Positions 44,655-52,510 are shown, counted from the stretch's first letter. The stretch: 64,000 bases of DNA from Kiritimatiellota bacterium B12222 (GCA_029719485.1 CP120722.1:2418001-2482000); one strand, 5' to 3'. Numbers and translations: made by a program. Notes: a model not told the origin generated them from the sequence alone.

Positions 44655-44840
44655 TGCGCTTGCCCCCAAATCCCGACCACGGGACCGAGTTTCTTAGATA
44701 GAGCCTGAGCCCGGTTTGTTTTAATTCGACCGGCCTCGGTGCCAGCCTTTCTTTCAATGCGCCGATTCATGTAACCCGTCCCCAGAGGGGCAGCCCGAAG
44801 GGCTGAGGGTGGAATGAATCGGCGCATTGAATTTCTTTTC

Positions 44841-45689
44841 TCATATCAATCCGTTTCCTGCAATATATATCTCTGATGGGGTTTTCTTCCCCAGGGATGA
44901 ATGGTCTCTTTCATGATTGTAGTATCGAAAATATGTCTCCAGTCCCTCGTATAAGTCTTCTCCTGTTTCATACACCTTGGGATAAACATTTTCATATTTC
45001 AACGTCCACCAAAGGCGTTCGATGTATACATTGTCCAACGCACGGCCTCTCCCATCCATGCTGATTAATATATCTTTTTCTTTCAGTGTACCGGTAAATT
45101 CATCGCTCGTGAATTGGCTGCCCTGGTCCGTATTAAAGATTTCCGGTACCCCATATTCAAGGGCTCGGTTTAAGGTGGAGGTGCAAAACCCTGCTTCCAT
45201 CGTGTTGGATACATTCCAAGCCAACACATAGCGACTATACCAATCCATTACCGCAGAGAGATACAGGTATCCCTTGCGCATGGGAATGTAGGTTATGTCG
45301 GTACTCCATACCTGATTTACTCGTTCGATCGGAACATTCCTCAATAAATACGGGTATATTTTGTTTTCCGGTGCCGGCCGACTGGTGTGCGGCCCGGGGG
45401 TAATGGCATAGATCCCCATCTTCCGCATCAGACGATATATTCGCTTTTTATTAATTTTGTATCCTTCCGATTTTAGCCAGTCAGTCATTCGAGGCACCCC
45501 ATATTCAGGGTGCTTCAAATAACGTTCATCTATCTGTCGCATCAGCTCGAGATTGAGTTCCGTGTCAGGGACGAGTTTGGCATAATAGCCTGAACGAGGA
45601 ATCTGAGCCAGCCGACATTGACGACGGATCGAAATCTTTGAATCAGGACCGATCCAGCTTCTGCGTTCAGAAACAGGAAGGCTTATAAC
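44841..45689 (-). CDS. IS3-family transposase OrfB (right copy), read by -1 frameshift
   Basis: Same protein as in the left copy: TDITYIP, NTDQGSQFTS and ERLWWTLKYE carry the DDE residues. Produced as an OrfAB fusion through the A AAA AAG site at 45689-45696; ATG 45542 would give OrfB alone. Confidence 0.92.
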   Translation of the reverse strand, partial: VISLPVSERRSWIGPDSKISIRRQCRLAQIPRSGYYAKLVPDTELNLELMRQIDERYLKHPEYGVPRMTDWLKSEGYKINKKRIYRLMRKMGIYAITPGPHTSRPAPENKIYPYLLRNVPIERVNQVWSTDITYIPMRKGYLYLSAVMDWYSRYVLAWNVSNTMEAGFCTSTLNRALEYGVPEIFNTDQGSQFTSDEFTGTLKEKDILISMDGRGRALDNVYIERLWWTLKYENVYPKVYETGEDLYEGLETYFRYYNHERDHSSLGKKTPSEIYIAGNGLI

Positions 45690-45961
45690 TTTTTTTCAAG
45701 CCACTTTATATCCATCTTCAGTCGACCGATCTCCTCATACAGGGGGGCGGTGAGCTGCTCTTCATTTTTGCTTTCTGTCGAAGTCGATGACGAGAACACC
45801 CCTGATGCAGAATCTCGAAGTTGCGATTTCCATGCCGTTACTTGCGTGGGATGCAACTTATGTTCGGCGGCGATTTGTGCTGTGGTTTTTAGACCCTTCA
45901 GAGCTTCGATGGCTATACGAGCCTTAAAGTCATTAGAGAATTTTCTGCGTTTGTTACCCAT
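45683..45961 (-). CDS. IS3-family transposase OrfA (right copy)
   Basis: Identical to the left OrfA: 92 residues, helix-turn-helix plus leucine-zipper-like helix, stop directly after the slippery heptamer. Confidence 0.92.
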   Translation of the reverse strand: MGNKRRKFSNDFKARIAIEALKGLKTTAQIAAEHKLHPTQVTAWKSQLRDSASGVFSSSTSTESKNEEQLTAPLYEEIGRLKMDIKWLEKKL

Positions 45962-46039
45962 GGTTTTTCCTTTGTTTGTACCATATCTGGGCTACAGATC
46001 CTATCTAAGACCCTGGTCCTGTTTTTGGGGGTAAGCGCA

Positions 46040-46606
46040 CAGGGTAATCATCTCTTCACCGCTTGATTCATTGTATGTCTTAACTGGATATCTGTTTAAG
46101 CTTCCCTTTTCCGTGCATCTTAATGCTTTAATCCGTTCAGGGAGCTCAATCTTGGGTTCTGATGAAGTTCTTCTCGCAACGAACTCCTCAATAGTCTTCT
46201 CTCCCATAAGACTGTTGATCATAGTCATGATAATTTTAGTGTCAGTTATTTCCCCCGTCCACTTTGTGGTGGTTTGGCCTTTTTTATCCCATACCCTCAG
46301 GTAACATTTATGGTCCTGTGGAGCTTGCTGCGTAGACTTTATGCCATTCGTCACCATCTTCACCGCAGCATCAGTGATTAAACGGTAATCTGTTTCAGAA
46401 ATTGACTGAGAGACAACCTTTGTACTTGATTTAAGCCAGATGTGATTTTTCGAAACCGTAATTTGAAGGTTTGTATTCCAATTTTCTCCTTCACTTATCC
46501 TAAACCATGTATCGAGTGGCATTGCGCTCTGCCCAGTTTCCTGGGCAGAACTGAAATTACTACGGAGAGCAAGGAACACCAGTAAGGCTATGAGGCTTTT
46601 GTGCAT
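46040..46606 (-). pseudogene. Cassette 9 gene, 5' half (cut by the IS)
   Basis: 189 codons from ATG 46606 to the IS border. A signal peptide (HKSLIALLVFLALRSNFSSA) is followed by WFRISEGENWNTNLQITVSK, HKCYLRVWDKKGQTTTKWTG and IEEFVARRTSSEPKIELPER. The present frame ends in the IS (…LCAYPQKQDQGLR). Without the block the frame continues into 31724-31356 and would give a 311-residue exported protein. No family recognised. Confidence 0.7.
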
Positions 46607-46660
46607 AACGTTTAAATGAGCGGATCGAGGTACGAGATTCGCTCCATTTTTTTGTTAGAT
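46607..46660 (-). other. attC site 8
   Basis: GAGCGGATCG (46619-46628) pairs imperfectly with GATTCGCTC (46635-46643). AACG (46607) and GTTAGAT (46654) are the core boxes; the latter is the canonical GTTRRRY-like form. It holds the stop codon of the cassette 8 gene. Confidence 0.88.
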
Positions 46661-47005
46661 CCTGTATTTTTTCAATATTTGAAAGTCTCGGCACATGAAG
46701 CCGATTCTCTCAGATTCGTAATCCAATACCCGATAATTTAATCTGTCCCACTGTTGTTCTCGAATATCAATTACGTCAAGACGGCAAAGCTGGCTGATGC
46801 CACCGCCGATCTCACCGACTCTTAGTTTTGAAACTCCGTCAAATTTTATTGATATAGCATCTGAACCAATTTTTTCGTCCACAGCTAAATCAAGGATAAG
46901 CGTGCAGGCACCGTCATCCAAATCAGTGCTAAAGCAGATGGTCTTAATAATTGTGTGGTTACACCATTCTTTAGCAAGGTCTGATTTATTCATTTCTCTC
47001 TGCAT
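46655..47005 (-). CDS. Cassette 8: soluble hypothetical protein
   Basis: 116 residues (or from Met5 at 46993). No signal peptide. ALVWCNHTII-type start (LAKEWCNHTIIKTICFSTDL), CTLILDLAVDEK, ISIKFDGVSKLRVGEIGGGI and SERIGFMCRDFQILKKY suggest a small alpha/beta protein like those in immunity-gene families. No assignment. Confidence 0.6.
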   Translation of the reverse strand: MQREMNKSDLAKEWCNHTIIKTICFSTDLDDGACTLILDLAVDEKIGSDAISIKFDGVSKLRVGEIGGGISQLCRLDVIDIREQQWDRLNYRVLDYESERIGFMCRDFQILKKYRI

Positions 47006-47007
47006 CT

Positions 47008-47052
47008 AACGCCTACCCGCACCGATTCATTGGGTGGCGGGGATTGTTCGAA
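47008..47052 (-). other. attC site 7
   Basis: CCCGCACC (47016-47023) pairs with GGTGGCGGG (47033-47041) with one extra base. On the minus strand the cleavage core reads GCGTTAGATG, matching GTTRRRY well. AACG starts at 47008, GTTCGAA at 47046. Confidence 0.88.
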
Positions 47053-47055
47053 TTA

Positions 47056-47544
47056 TTACAACCTTCCGTCCTTCTCTACAGCGATAATTGCCCGCGAACC
47101 TTCCATGAGCCTCCACGCAGGAGAATAAGTCCCGTCTTCACGTTTTTTCAAAAAAAGTATGAAGGATTTCTTTCTGTATCTATCATCTTCGAAGTCCATA
47201 AAAAATGTTCCAACAGCCCCGAATCTCAAGGGCTTTTCGTTTTTGTCTTTTAAGTTTAGATGGAAGAACCTAATCGCTTTGGCATCTAATTCTCCCTTGA
47301 GAACGTAGGCAATTTGGAATTTGGTTTCCACAGTAATCATTAGATCTTTTACTTCCTGAGGTTGATCTACCTCTAGCAGTAAATCTGCACCCGAATTTTG
47401 GGTGGAGAGGGGCGTAGCAATCACCACGACATCAGCAAGTTCGAACATGTTGCTATATGTTTGCGGGGCCATGAGGTACGCTAATGCTGTACCTTGCGCC
47501 ATTAAACAAACGAGTACTGAAGTGATGACGGTTAGTTTTTGCAT
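47056..47544 (-). CDS. Cassette 7: secreted hypothetical protein
   Basis: 162 residues with a signal peptide (TVITSVLVCLMAQGTALA). The mature part starts ELADVVVIATPLSTQNSGAD, then TKFQIAYVLKGELDAKAIRF and KKSFILFLKKREDGTYSPAW. The 'ADVVV ... VLKG ... FILFL' order is a recurring pattern of small exported beta proteins; cassette 12 looks related. Function unknown. Confidence 0.7.
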   Translation of the reverse strand: MQKLTVITSVLVCLMAQGTALAYLMAPQTYSNMFELADVVVIATPLSTQNSGADLLLEVDQPQEVKDLMITVETKFQIAYVLKGELDAKAIRFFHLNLKDKNEKPLRFGAVGTFFMDFEDDRYRKKSFILFLKKREDGTYSPAWRLMEGSRAIIAVEKDGRL

Positions 47545-47566
47545 TTCCCTTCTCCTTTTTACATCG

Positions 47567-47621
47567 AACGTTACCCTGTCCGGATCGACGAAGGAGATTC
47601 GGACGAGGGGTTTTGTTCTAC
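47567..47621 (-). other. attC site 6
   Basis: CCCTGTCCGGATCG (47574-47587) pairs imperfectly with ATTCGGACGAGGGG (47597-47610). AACG (47567) and GTTCTAC (47615) are the core boxes. Contains the cassette 6 stop codon. Confidence 0.85.
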
Positions 47622-47873
47622 AGTACTATGCTTATACGATTTCAGTTTTGAGACACCATCAATAATTTGAAGAACCAGTCCAGGAATGTGGCCTAGAATT
47701 ATAATGGCAGGTGTCCCGAACATGAAGAAAAATCTTAATCGAACATCATCGTCTAAAATTCCGATATTCGTTGCCCAAATAGCTAAGGTTCCCGCACCAA
47801 TAATGAAGCCGACCGCAAGTAAACGCGTGAACAATGAGAACGATTTGAGTATTTGATGTGTTCTTTCTTTCAT
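47571..47873 (-). CDS. Cassette 6: small membrane protein
   Basis: 100 residues with two membrane helices (LLAVGFIIGAGTLAIWATNI, FFFMFGTPAIIILGHIPGL). The tail SESPSSIRTG is attC-encoded. Not recognised. Confidence 0.6.
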   Translation of the reverse strand: MKERTHQILKSFSLFTRLLAVGFIIGAGTLAIWATNIGILDDDVRLRFFFMFGTPAIIILGHIPGLVLQIIDGVSKLKSYKHSTVEQNPSSESPSSIRTG

Positions 47874-47887
47874 TTCATATCCGGTAG

Positions 47888-47932
47888 AACGTCGACCCGC
47901 TCCGACTTGTTCGGAGGCGGGAATGGTTGTCT
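47888..47932 (-). other. attC site 5
   Basis: CCCGCTCCGA (47896-47905) pairs with TCGGAGGCGGG (47911-47921), one extra base. AACG (47888) and GTTGTCT (47926) are the core boxes. Layout as attC 11. Confidence 0.85.
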
Positions 47933-47950
47933 TTTGGTATTAAAAATTGA

Positions 47951-49207
47951 TCAGGGCCTAATCCAGTATCGGTACTGTTGATCATAGATATCTCGGAAAT
48001 CACCTTCGTATGGTTGGATTTCTTCAGTCTTCAGGGTGTAGCGATACCATTTACGGTCCATCCTTTTCCCCTCTGGGGTTAGACCAAAACCACTAAAAAG
48101 TAAATAAGAGGAATCATGGCTCCAGTAAAAAGACCCCAGAATGCCGAACCTGTCATCGATATCTCCAACCACATTGAGTTCGTCAGATTTCAGTGACATA
48201 ATTTTGAAGCGCCAACCATCCGTGTCATTCAAATTTTCACCTTCCCGCACCATGAAACAGACGTATTCACCATCAGGTGAGATTGCGAGACCTTCCGCTA
48301 CGGATGAAAGGTGAACCGTCTCTTTTCCGGTCTCGAAATTATATGTGCAAAGATTCCCTTCGACACTGCGATATGCAAGATGCTTTCCAGACTCATCCCA
48401 AGAGAGCCCCCCCCATAAAGACGTGGGATGGACCCTCTCCACATAGGATTCGGTACCAGTATGCACATTAATGACGGCAATCCTGCTGTCATCACGGCCT
48501 TTGCTTAGGTCCAAGTAGGCGATGTTAGCCCCATCACGGGCCCAAACAGGATTCCGACGCTTCCCGACAGGGCTCAACCTTTGGCTGTTCAACTCTCGTG
48601 CTTCGTGGTCGTACCTTAATTCAGCAGGTACAGCGTATATTGCTTCGTATTCAAATTGGAGAATATTTTGTTCATCCTGTGGTGCTTCCCGGTCAGAAAC
48701 ATAGGCATAATACACAGTGCCATCCTTTAGAACCGGGTTCGCAGGTGGGAAACTAACCGGCTTAGACTCACCGGAACTGTCGGATTCTCCTTCAAGGATG
48801 AGGGTTTGTCCTGATATCTGGATGGAGATGCCCAGTTCCGCAGCAATCGCCTGGATGATATCCTCACTGGGTACGTTTTCTAGATGGAAAGTACAGATCG
48901 CCTGAGACACCCCAGATCTAAAACGGGTTGTCTGGAAGTGGTTTCCTGTCGCATCCTCGTAAATAAGCAAAAATGGAGTGAACCACTCATTGAGGGTAGC
49001 CTCATCAGCATTGATCTCAAAGTAGATCTTGCCAGCTGCGGTTTGGTTAGCCCGAATGAAACCTTTGCCGTCCGCGAGGTTAAATTCGAACTTCTGAACA
49101 GAAACTCTTGAACATGAAGTCAGAAGCATGAAACCTGTTAGCAGAATGACCTTCAGAACCGAGATTTCTGCTAAGTGACCTAGATTATCTAGTATGTTTA
49201 TTTTCAT
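47951..49207 (-). CDS. Cassette 5: lipoprotein with TolB-like beta-propeller repeats
   Basis: 418 residues from ATG 49207 (codons up to 49264 read attC 4). Signal with lipobox (LKVILLTGFMLLTSCSRVSV, Cys in LTSC). After a domain with a secretin-like DVTD-type strand (ENVPSEDIIQAIAAELGISI), PD40/WD-like propeller blades follow: NPVWARDGANIAYLDLSKGR, LSWDESGKHLAYRSVEGNL, LAISPDGEYVCFMVREGEN, YWSHDSSYLLFSGFG. It is the longest cassette gene. Probably a periplasmic binding protein; target unknown. Confidence 0.75.
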   Translation of the reverse strand: MKINILDNLGHLAEISVLKVILLTGFMLLTSCSRVSVQKFEFNLADGKGFIRANQTAAGKIYFEINADEATLNEWFTPFLLIYEDATGNHFQTTRFRSGVSQAICTFHLENVPSEDIIQAIAAELGISIQISGQTLILEGESDSSGESKPVSFPPANPVLKDGTVYYAYVSDREAPQDEQNILQFEYEAIYAVPAELRYDHEARELNSQRLSPVGKRRNPVWARDGANIAYLDLSKGRDDSRIAVINVHTGTESYVERVHPTSLWGGLSWDESGKHLAYRSVEGNLCTYNFETGKETVHLSSVAEGLAISPDGEYVCFMVREGENLNDTDGWRFKIMSLKSDELNVVGDIDDRFGILGSFYWSHDSSYLLFSGFGLTPEGKRMDRKWYRYTLKTEEIQPYEGDFRDIYDQQYRYWIRP

Positions 49208-49216
49208 TTCACAGAC

Positions 49217-49272
49217 AACTTTCAAGTCAAGCGGACCGCGTACCCGTGGTTCGCTTGGACGCATGGTTGACT
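49217..49272 (-). other. attC site 4
   Basis: GTCAAGCGGACCGCG (49226-49240) pairs imperfectly with CGTGGTTCGCTTGGAC (49245-49260), a long stem with unpaired bases. AAC (49217) and GTTGACT (49266) are the core boxes. Confidence 0.85.
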
Positions 49273-49451
49273 ATTATTTTGATCATTTTTTTTTCTGGTG
49301 TCATGGATATTCGTTTTTTCTTCTTGAACGGGTACCCATTCAGATGGGGTAAACCAGTATCGGGATCGCAATCGGGATCGGCATCGAAAAACGAAGCAAA
49401 TGGGCTTCTCATGTTTACGATTGCGATCCCGATACCGATGCCGAGCTTCAC
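49227..49451 (-). CDS. Cassette 4: possible small protein, low-complexity
   Basis: 74 codons from a GTG with AGAAGG in front, ending inside attC 4. The product begins KLGIGIGIAIVNMRS and has DADPDCDPDTG; both come from an inverted simple repeat (18-bp arms 49357-49374 and 49418-49435), so it may not be a real protein. The cassette has no better gene. Confidence 0.35.
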   Translation of the reverse strand: MKLGIGIGIAIVNMRSPFASFFDADPDCDPDTGLPHLNGYPFKKKKRISMTPEKKMIKIIVNHASKRTTGTRSA

Positions 49452-49478
49452 AAATGCCTTCTTTTTCTCTACCCAGTC

Positions 49479-49533
49479 AACGTAGCTCTGACCGGACGGA
49501 GGTACGACGTTCGGTCTAGAGGCATTGTTCTTA
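49479..49533 (-). other. attC site 3
   Basis: CTCTGACCGGACGGAG pairs imperfectly with CGACGTTCGGTCTAGAG (49486-49521). AACG (49479) and GTTCTTA (49527) are the core boxes. The core is almost the same as attC 2. Confidence 0.88.
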
Positions 49534-49878
49534 GTGTTGCATTCGTACCTTCACGCTCTTAACATCATTTAGCTCCATTGTTCTAATTGAAGAATCTTTT
49601 TTGTAGTCAAGGTAATGAAAGTAAATTTCCGTTCCGTCTTTCTTTATAATCGTAAATCTAGCTGACCACTCAGTGAAACCCCCGAGATCCTTGAAGAGTT
49701 CTTCCAGTGTTGTTCTATTACCAGGGAAAACTTCAACACTACGAACCTTCATCAGTTGGATAGCGCGGAGTTCACCGGAAACAACAATCCCATTATCGGG
49801 TTTATCTTTCGGTTCACCCGCCATACAAGTAATCGCGACAAGTGCCGCAAATGTGAATTTTATGATCTTCGTTTTCAT
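49531..49878 (-). CDS. Cassette 3: secreted hypothetical protein
   Basis: 115 residues. Signal peptide (IIKFTFAALVAITCMAG), then IVVSGELRAIQLMKVRSVEV, FTEWSARFTIIKKDGTEIYF and MELNDVKSVKVRMQH, an all-beta pattern. No family recognised. Confidence 0.65.
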   Translation of the reverse strand: MKTKIIKFTFAALVAITCMAGEPKDKPDNGIVVSGELRAIQLMKVRSVEVFPGNRTTLEELFKDLGGFTEWSARFTIIKKDGTEIYFHYLDYKKDSSIRTMELNDVKSVKVRMQH

Positions 49879-49894
49879 CTTATTTCATCCTAAG

Positions 49895-49948
49895 AACGTC
49901 TAAACCACCGGACGGAGGTACGACGCTCGGTGGGTTTTATTGTTATGG
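49895..49948 (-). other. attC site 2
   Basis: CCACCGGACGGAG (49905-49917) pairs imperfectly with CGACGCTCGGTGG (49921-49933). AACG (49895) and GTTATGG (49942) are the core boxes. Confidence 0.88.
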
Positions 49949-50383
49949 TTGCTCCACTATCTCGACATGCTGAACATTCACTATCATGTTACCCTGTACT
50001 TGGGCGTCCCATGTTAGTCCGTCAGCATTTCGGATGTCTGCCTTAATCAAGACAGTCTTTTTGTCATACTTATCTTTGTCCAGATGGTGACCAAATTGTA
50101 CGGAGGCATTGCCGATAGTCAGCTTCGAAGGATCCAACTTGGGGTTAGAACCTAGATTAAGCACTCCGACCAAAGTCACATTCTTCTTTTCATCTCCGGC
50201 TTTTATTGACTCTATAAGAGCTTTCAGAGCAAGTTCCGTATTGATGGTCGCTGATGGATTGGTTTTGTTGAGTTGAGCTTTGGAGGCACCTTGATCAGCA
50301 TGGTCATCTTGTGCCGCCCTTACTGAGCACGAGCACAGAGCCATTACGGCTATCCCTATCGCTGTTACCACTATCCGTCTCAT
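49943..50383 (-). CDS. Cassette 2: secreted hypothetical protein
   Basis: 146 residues with signal peptide (VVTAIGIAVMALCSCSVRAA; the Cys pair could also be a lipobox). The mature protein has TELALKALIESIKAGDEKKN, GNASVQFGHHLDKDKYDKK and TWDAQVQGNMIVNVQHVEIV. Function unknown. Confidence 0.65.
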   Translation of the reverse strand: MRRIVVTAIGIAVMALCSCSVRAAQDDHADQGASKAQLNKTNPSATINTELALKALIESIKAGDEKKNVTLVGVLNLGSNPKLDPSKLTIGNASVQFGHHLDKDKYDKKTVLIKADIRNADGLTWDAQVQGNMIVNVQHVEIVEQP

Positions 50384-50396
50384 ATCATTCCTCCAT

Positions 50397-50445
50397 AACG
50401 TTAAGCTGTGGGACGCGAAGCGTTCTCACCAGAACATGGTTCAGC
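50397..50445 (-). other. attC site 1
   Basis: CTGTGGGACGC (50406-50416) pairs with GCGTTCTCACCAG (50420-50432) with two unpaired bases, the hallmark of attC hairpins. AACG (50397) and GTTCAGC (50439) are the core boxes. Nearly the same core as attC 12. Confidence 0.88.
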
Positions 50446-50847
50446 ATTTTCAATATCAATTATTTTTTCAAGGGATCCATAATGAAGTACTCCAGTTAAA
50501 ATTGTAGGGATTATACCACAAACAAAGATCCACCCCCCCATTGTAATGAACTCGCGAGAATTTTCGTTCCAGAATGTAGGGAATGCACCACCGATTGAAG
50601 CTACAAGTAAAACAGAAAATGCTTCTGTATAAACAGCGGCCCAACTCACACGCTTTAAACGTTGGTTAACAATCCCCACCACAATTGCGGTTAACATTGC
50701 GCACATGAATACACCACAAAACCAAAGTAATATGTGGGCAGCGTTCTGTCTGGTATCAGTCGCAGCCAAAATCACTACAGGAAGCCCCATAAATATGAGA
50801 TATGGTGCCCCATGAGTGATAAGTGAAGCTTTGCGGTATTCATTCAT
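50401..50847 (-). CDS. Cassette 1: small multi-pass membrane protein
   Basis: 148 residues from ATG 50847 (codons up to 50889 belong to the attI side). Four membrane helices: YLIFMGLPVVILAATD, HILLWFCGVFMCAMLTAIVV, EAFSVLLVASIGGAF and GWIFVCGIIPTILTGVL. The tail GENASRPTA is encoded by attC 1. It is the cassette next to the integrase. Function unknown. Confidence 0.65.
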   Translation of the reverse strand: MNEYRKASLITHGAPYLIFMGLPVVILAATDTRQNAAHILLWFCGVFMCAMLTAIVVGIVNQRLKRVSWAAVYTEAFSVLLVASIGGAFPTFWNENSREFITMGGWIFVCGIIPTILTGVLHYGSLEKIIDIENAEPCSGENASRPTA

Positions 50848-51102
50848 TGTTACAGTTGAACAAGTGATTCTCCGGGTCTGGAGATGCACCTGATTTGGTG
50901 CTTATTTTTCCCTATACCCAGAAATATTAATATTTATTGGTTTTGTTTTTGTTTCGTGATGAACTTTCGCATATTTGCCCGAAAAACTCAAGGGCAATAG
51001 AATATATAGAAATACGCTATGAATAAGTTGCCCATTAATGGGTCATTTCTTTTTTACACTTTCCTCTTGAACTATACATTTAGATATATACATATGTTTA
51101 GT
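50848..51102. promoter_or_regulatory. Presumed attI and intI promoter region
   Basis: AT-rich 255 bases between the first cassette and intI. It should hold attI, the integrase promoter and perhaps the cassette promoter. No LexA-type box (CTG-N10-CAG) and no sure core box were found; the exact attI point is not determined. Confidence 0.4.
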
Positions 51103-52436
51103 ATGAAAAAGATACCTGATGTGTTAGTTTCTGAATTTCGGCGAGGTTTGGATAAACGAAAGATCTCAAGACCCGAACAGGTGGAATGGTTTAAATGGTT
51201 AAGATATTATTTGGATTTCTGCCATAAATATCACCATTCGACCCGTGACCCTGAGACAGAAGTTCTTTATTTGCAGAAACTTTCCTCCAAAGGTCAGTCT
51301 GATCTCCAACAAAAACAGGCCTCGGCCTGCATTCAGCTTTTCCGTAAAGTGGCCAAACATTTTCCCGCGAAAGGTCGGGAGCAGGATCAGGCGGTGGAAT
51401 TGTCCGAATGGGGGGAAGTTTTGGTGAAACTTGAAGAGGTGATCCGGTTTCGGCAGTATGCGAAGACAACAGGAAAAACCTACAGGAATTGGATCCTTCA
51501 GTTTCAGGAATTTTTGAATTCTAAACCGGTACCTGAGGTCGACGACCGGGATGTCGAGCGCTTTCTCACTTGGTTGGCTGTCCATCGAAATGTCGTATCC
51601 ACCACGCAGGACCAAGCCTTTAACGCGCTCTTGTTTCTCTTCCGGTATATTCTGAAACGACCGTATGAATTGGGGGATAGGGTGAAGCGCGCTCGTCGGA
51701 CACGTTATGTGCCGGTCGTACTTTCTCGTCCGGAAGTGGACGACATCTTAGATCGCATGGAGGATCCGTTTCTCCTTATTGCCCAGCTACTGTACGGCTG
51801 CGGGCTGCGGTTGGCGGAAACACTGCGACTTCGGGTAGGTCAGTTGAATCTGGCGCATAAGACACTGACCATTCATCGTGGTAAGGGGCGTAAAGACCGC
51901 GCCGTCATGCTGCCAGATTGTTTAATTGAAAAACTGGAGGAGCATCTCCTTAAGATTCGAGCGAAATTTGATCAGGATCTTGAAGCAGGTTTTGCCGGTT
52001 CTTTTGCGCCGGAGGGAAGTCCGGTAAAATGGGAATCACGTTGTAAACAATGGCCATGGCAGTTTTTCTTTCCCGCAAAAACCCTGACGCTGGTACCGGA
52101 GTCGGGATTGAAAAAACGCTATCATGTCCATGACAGCCAGTTCAGTAAATCGCTTCGGCATGCAGTCTGGAAGTCAGGTATCAGTAAGAAAGTAGGCGCC
52201 CATACCCTACGCCATTCTTTCGCCAGCCATTTGCTGCTGGCCAATTATGATATCAGGACGATACAGGAAATGATGGGGCACAGTGATGTGAAGACCACCA
52301 TTCGACCACTTCGACAAGCTTAAGGATAATATCAAGCTCATGGCAGGCGATGATTTACACCCAGACCGTTCCAAGTAGGACCCTGCAAAACCGAAAGAGT
52401 CCGTTGGATATGGATTCCACGGATATTGATATTTAA
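51103..52436 (+). pseudogene. intI: Integron integrase, interrupted by a 50-bp insertion
   Basis: Tyrosine recombinase that would insert cassettes at attI. The open frame gives 406 residues with Arg236 (YGCGLRLAETLRL), His367 and Arg370 (AHTLRHSFASHLL) and His393 (MMGHSD). The integron-specific extra segment is present (DLEAGFAGSFAPEG, WPWQFFFPAKTLTLVP, KKRYHVHDSQFSKSLRHAV). After DVKTT the frame turns into IRPLRQA and stops (52323). The real C-terminus, MIYTQTVPSRTLQNRKSPLD with the catalytic Tyr, is found at 52350-52436 in another frame. Removing 52300-52349 restores an intact protein. It lies divergent to the array, as expected. Confidence 0.85.
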
Positions 52437-52485
52437 AGCTTTTTCGGACCGGGTTGTGGAGTGTTGCCCCTTTGGGGCTGGGAGA

Positions 52486-52510
52486 ATCGAAATCGAAATC
52501 GAAATCGAAA
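52486..52510. repeat. Hexanucleotide repeat (AATCGA)n
   Basis: About four copies of AATCGA between intI and its terminator. Cassette 4 also carries ATCG-rich simple sequence. Confidence 0.8.

Larger units (their letters stand above)
31725..46039. mobile_element. Composite-transposon-like block with metal efflux genes
   Basis: Two 1385-bp IS3-family copies in the same orientation (31725-33109 and 44655-46039) bound 11.5 kb holding a heavy-metal efflux operon. The block splits a cassette gene of the integron. No target-site duplication is visible at the outer ends (GAC at the left, CAG at the right), so either it was lost or the block formed by recombination between IS copies. Confidence 0.7.
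44655..46039 (-). mobile_element. IS3-family insertion sequence, right copy
   Basis: 1385 bp, same orientation as the left copy and offset by exactly 12930 bases; one visible base difference (44784). The same terminal repeats (TGCGCTT[G/A]CCCCCAAA) and the internal palindrome pair at 44753-44831. No target duplication around it. Confidence 0.93.
29085..52436. mobile_element. Chromosomal integron: intI plus a leftward cassette array
   Basis: The integrase gene (51103-52436, plus) and about 13 cassettes to its left, transcribed away from it on the minus strand. Cassettes are separated by 45-60-bp imperfect palindromes bordered by AACG...GTT-type core boxes (attC 1-13). Most hold one small gene whose stop codon often lies inside the following attC. 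The attC sites vary in sequence rather than being one near-identical repeat. A 14.3-kb transposon-like block (31725-46039) interrupts cassette 9. Confidence 0.85.
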
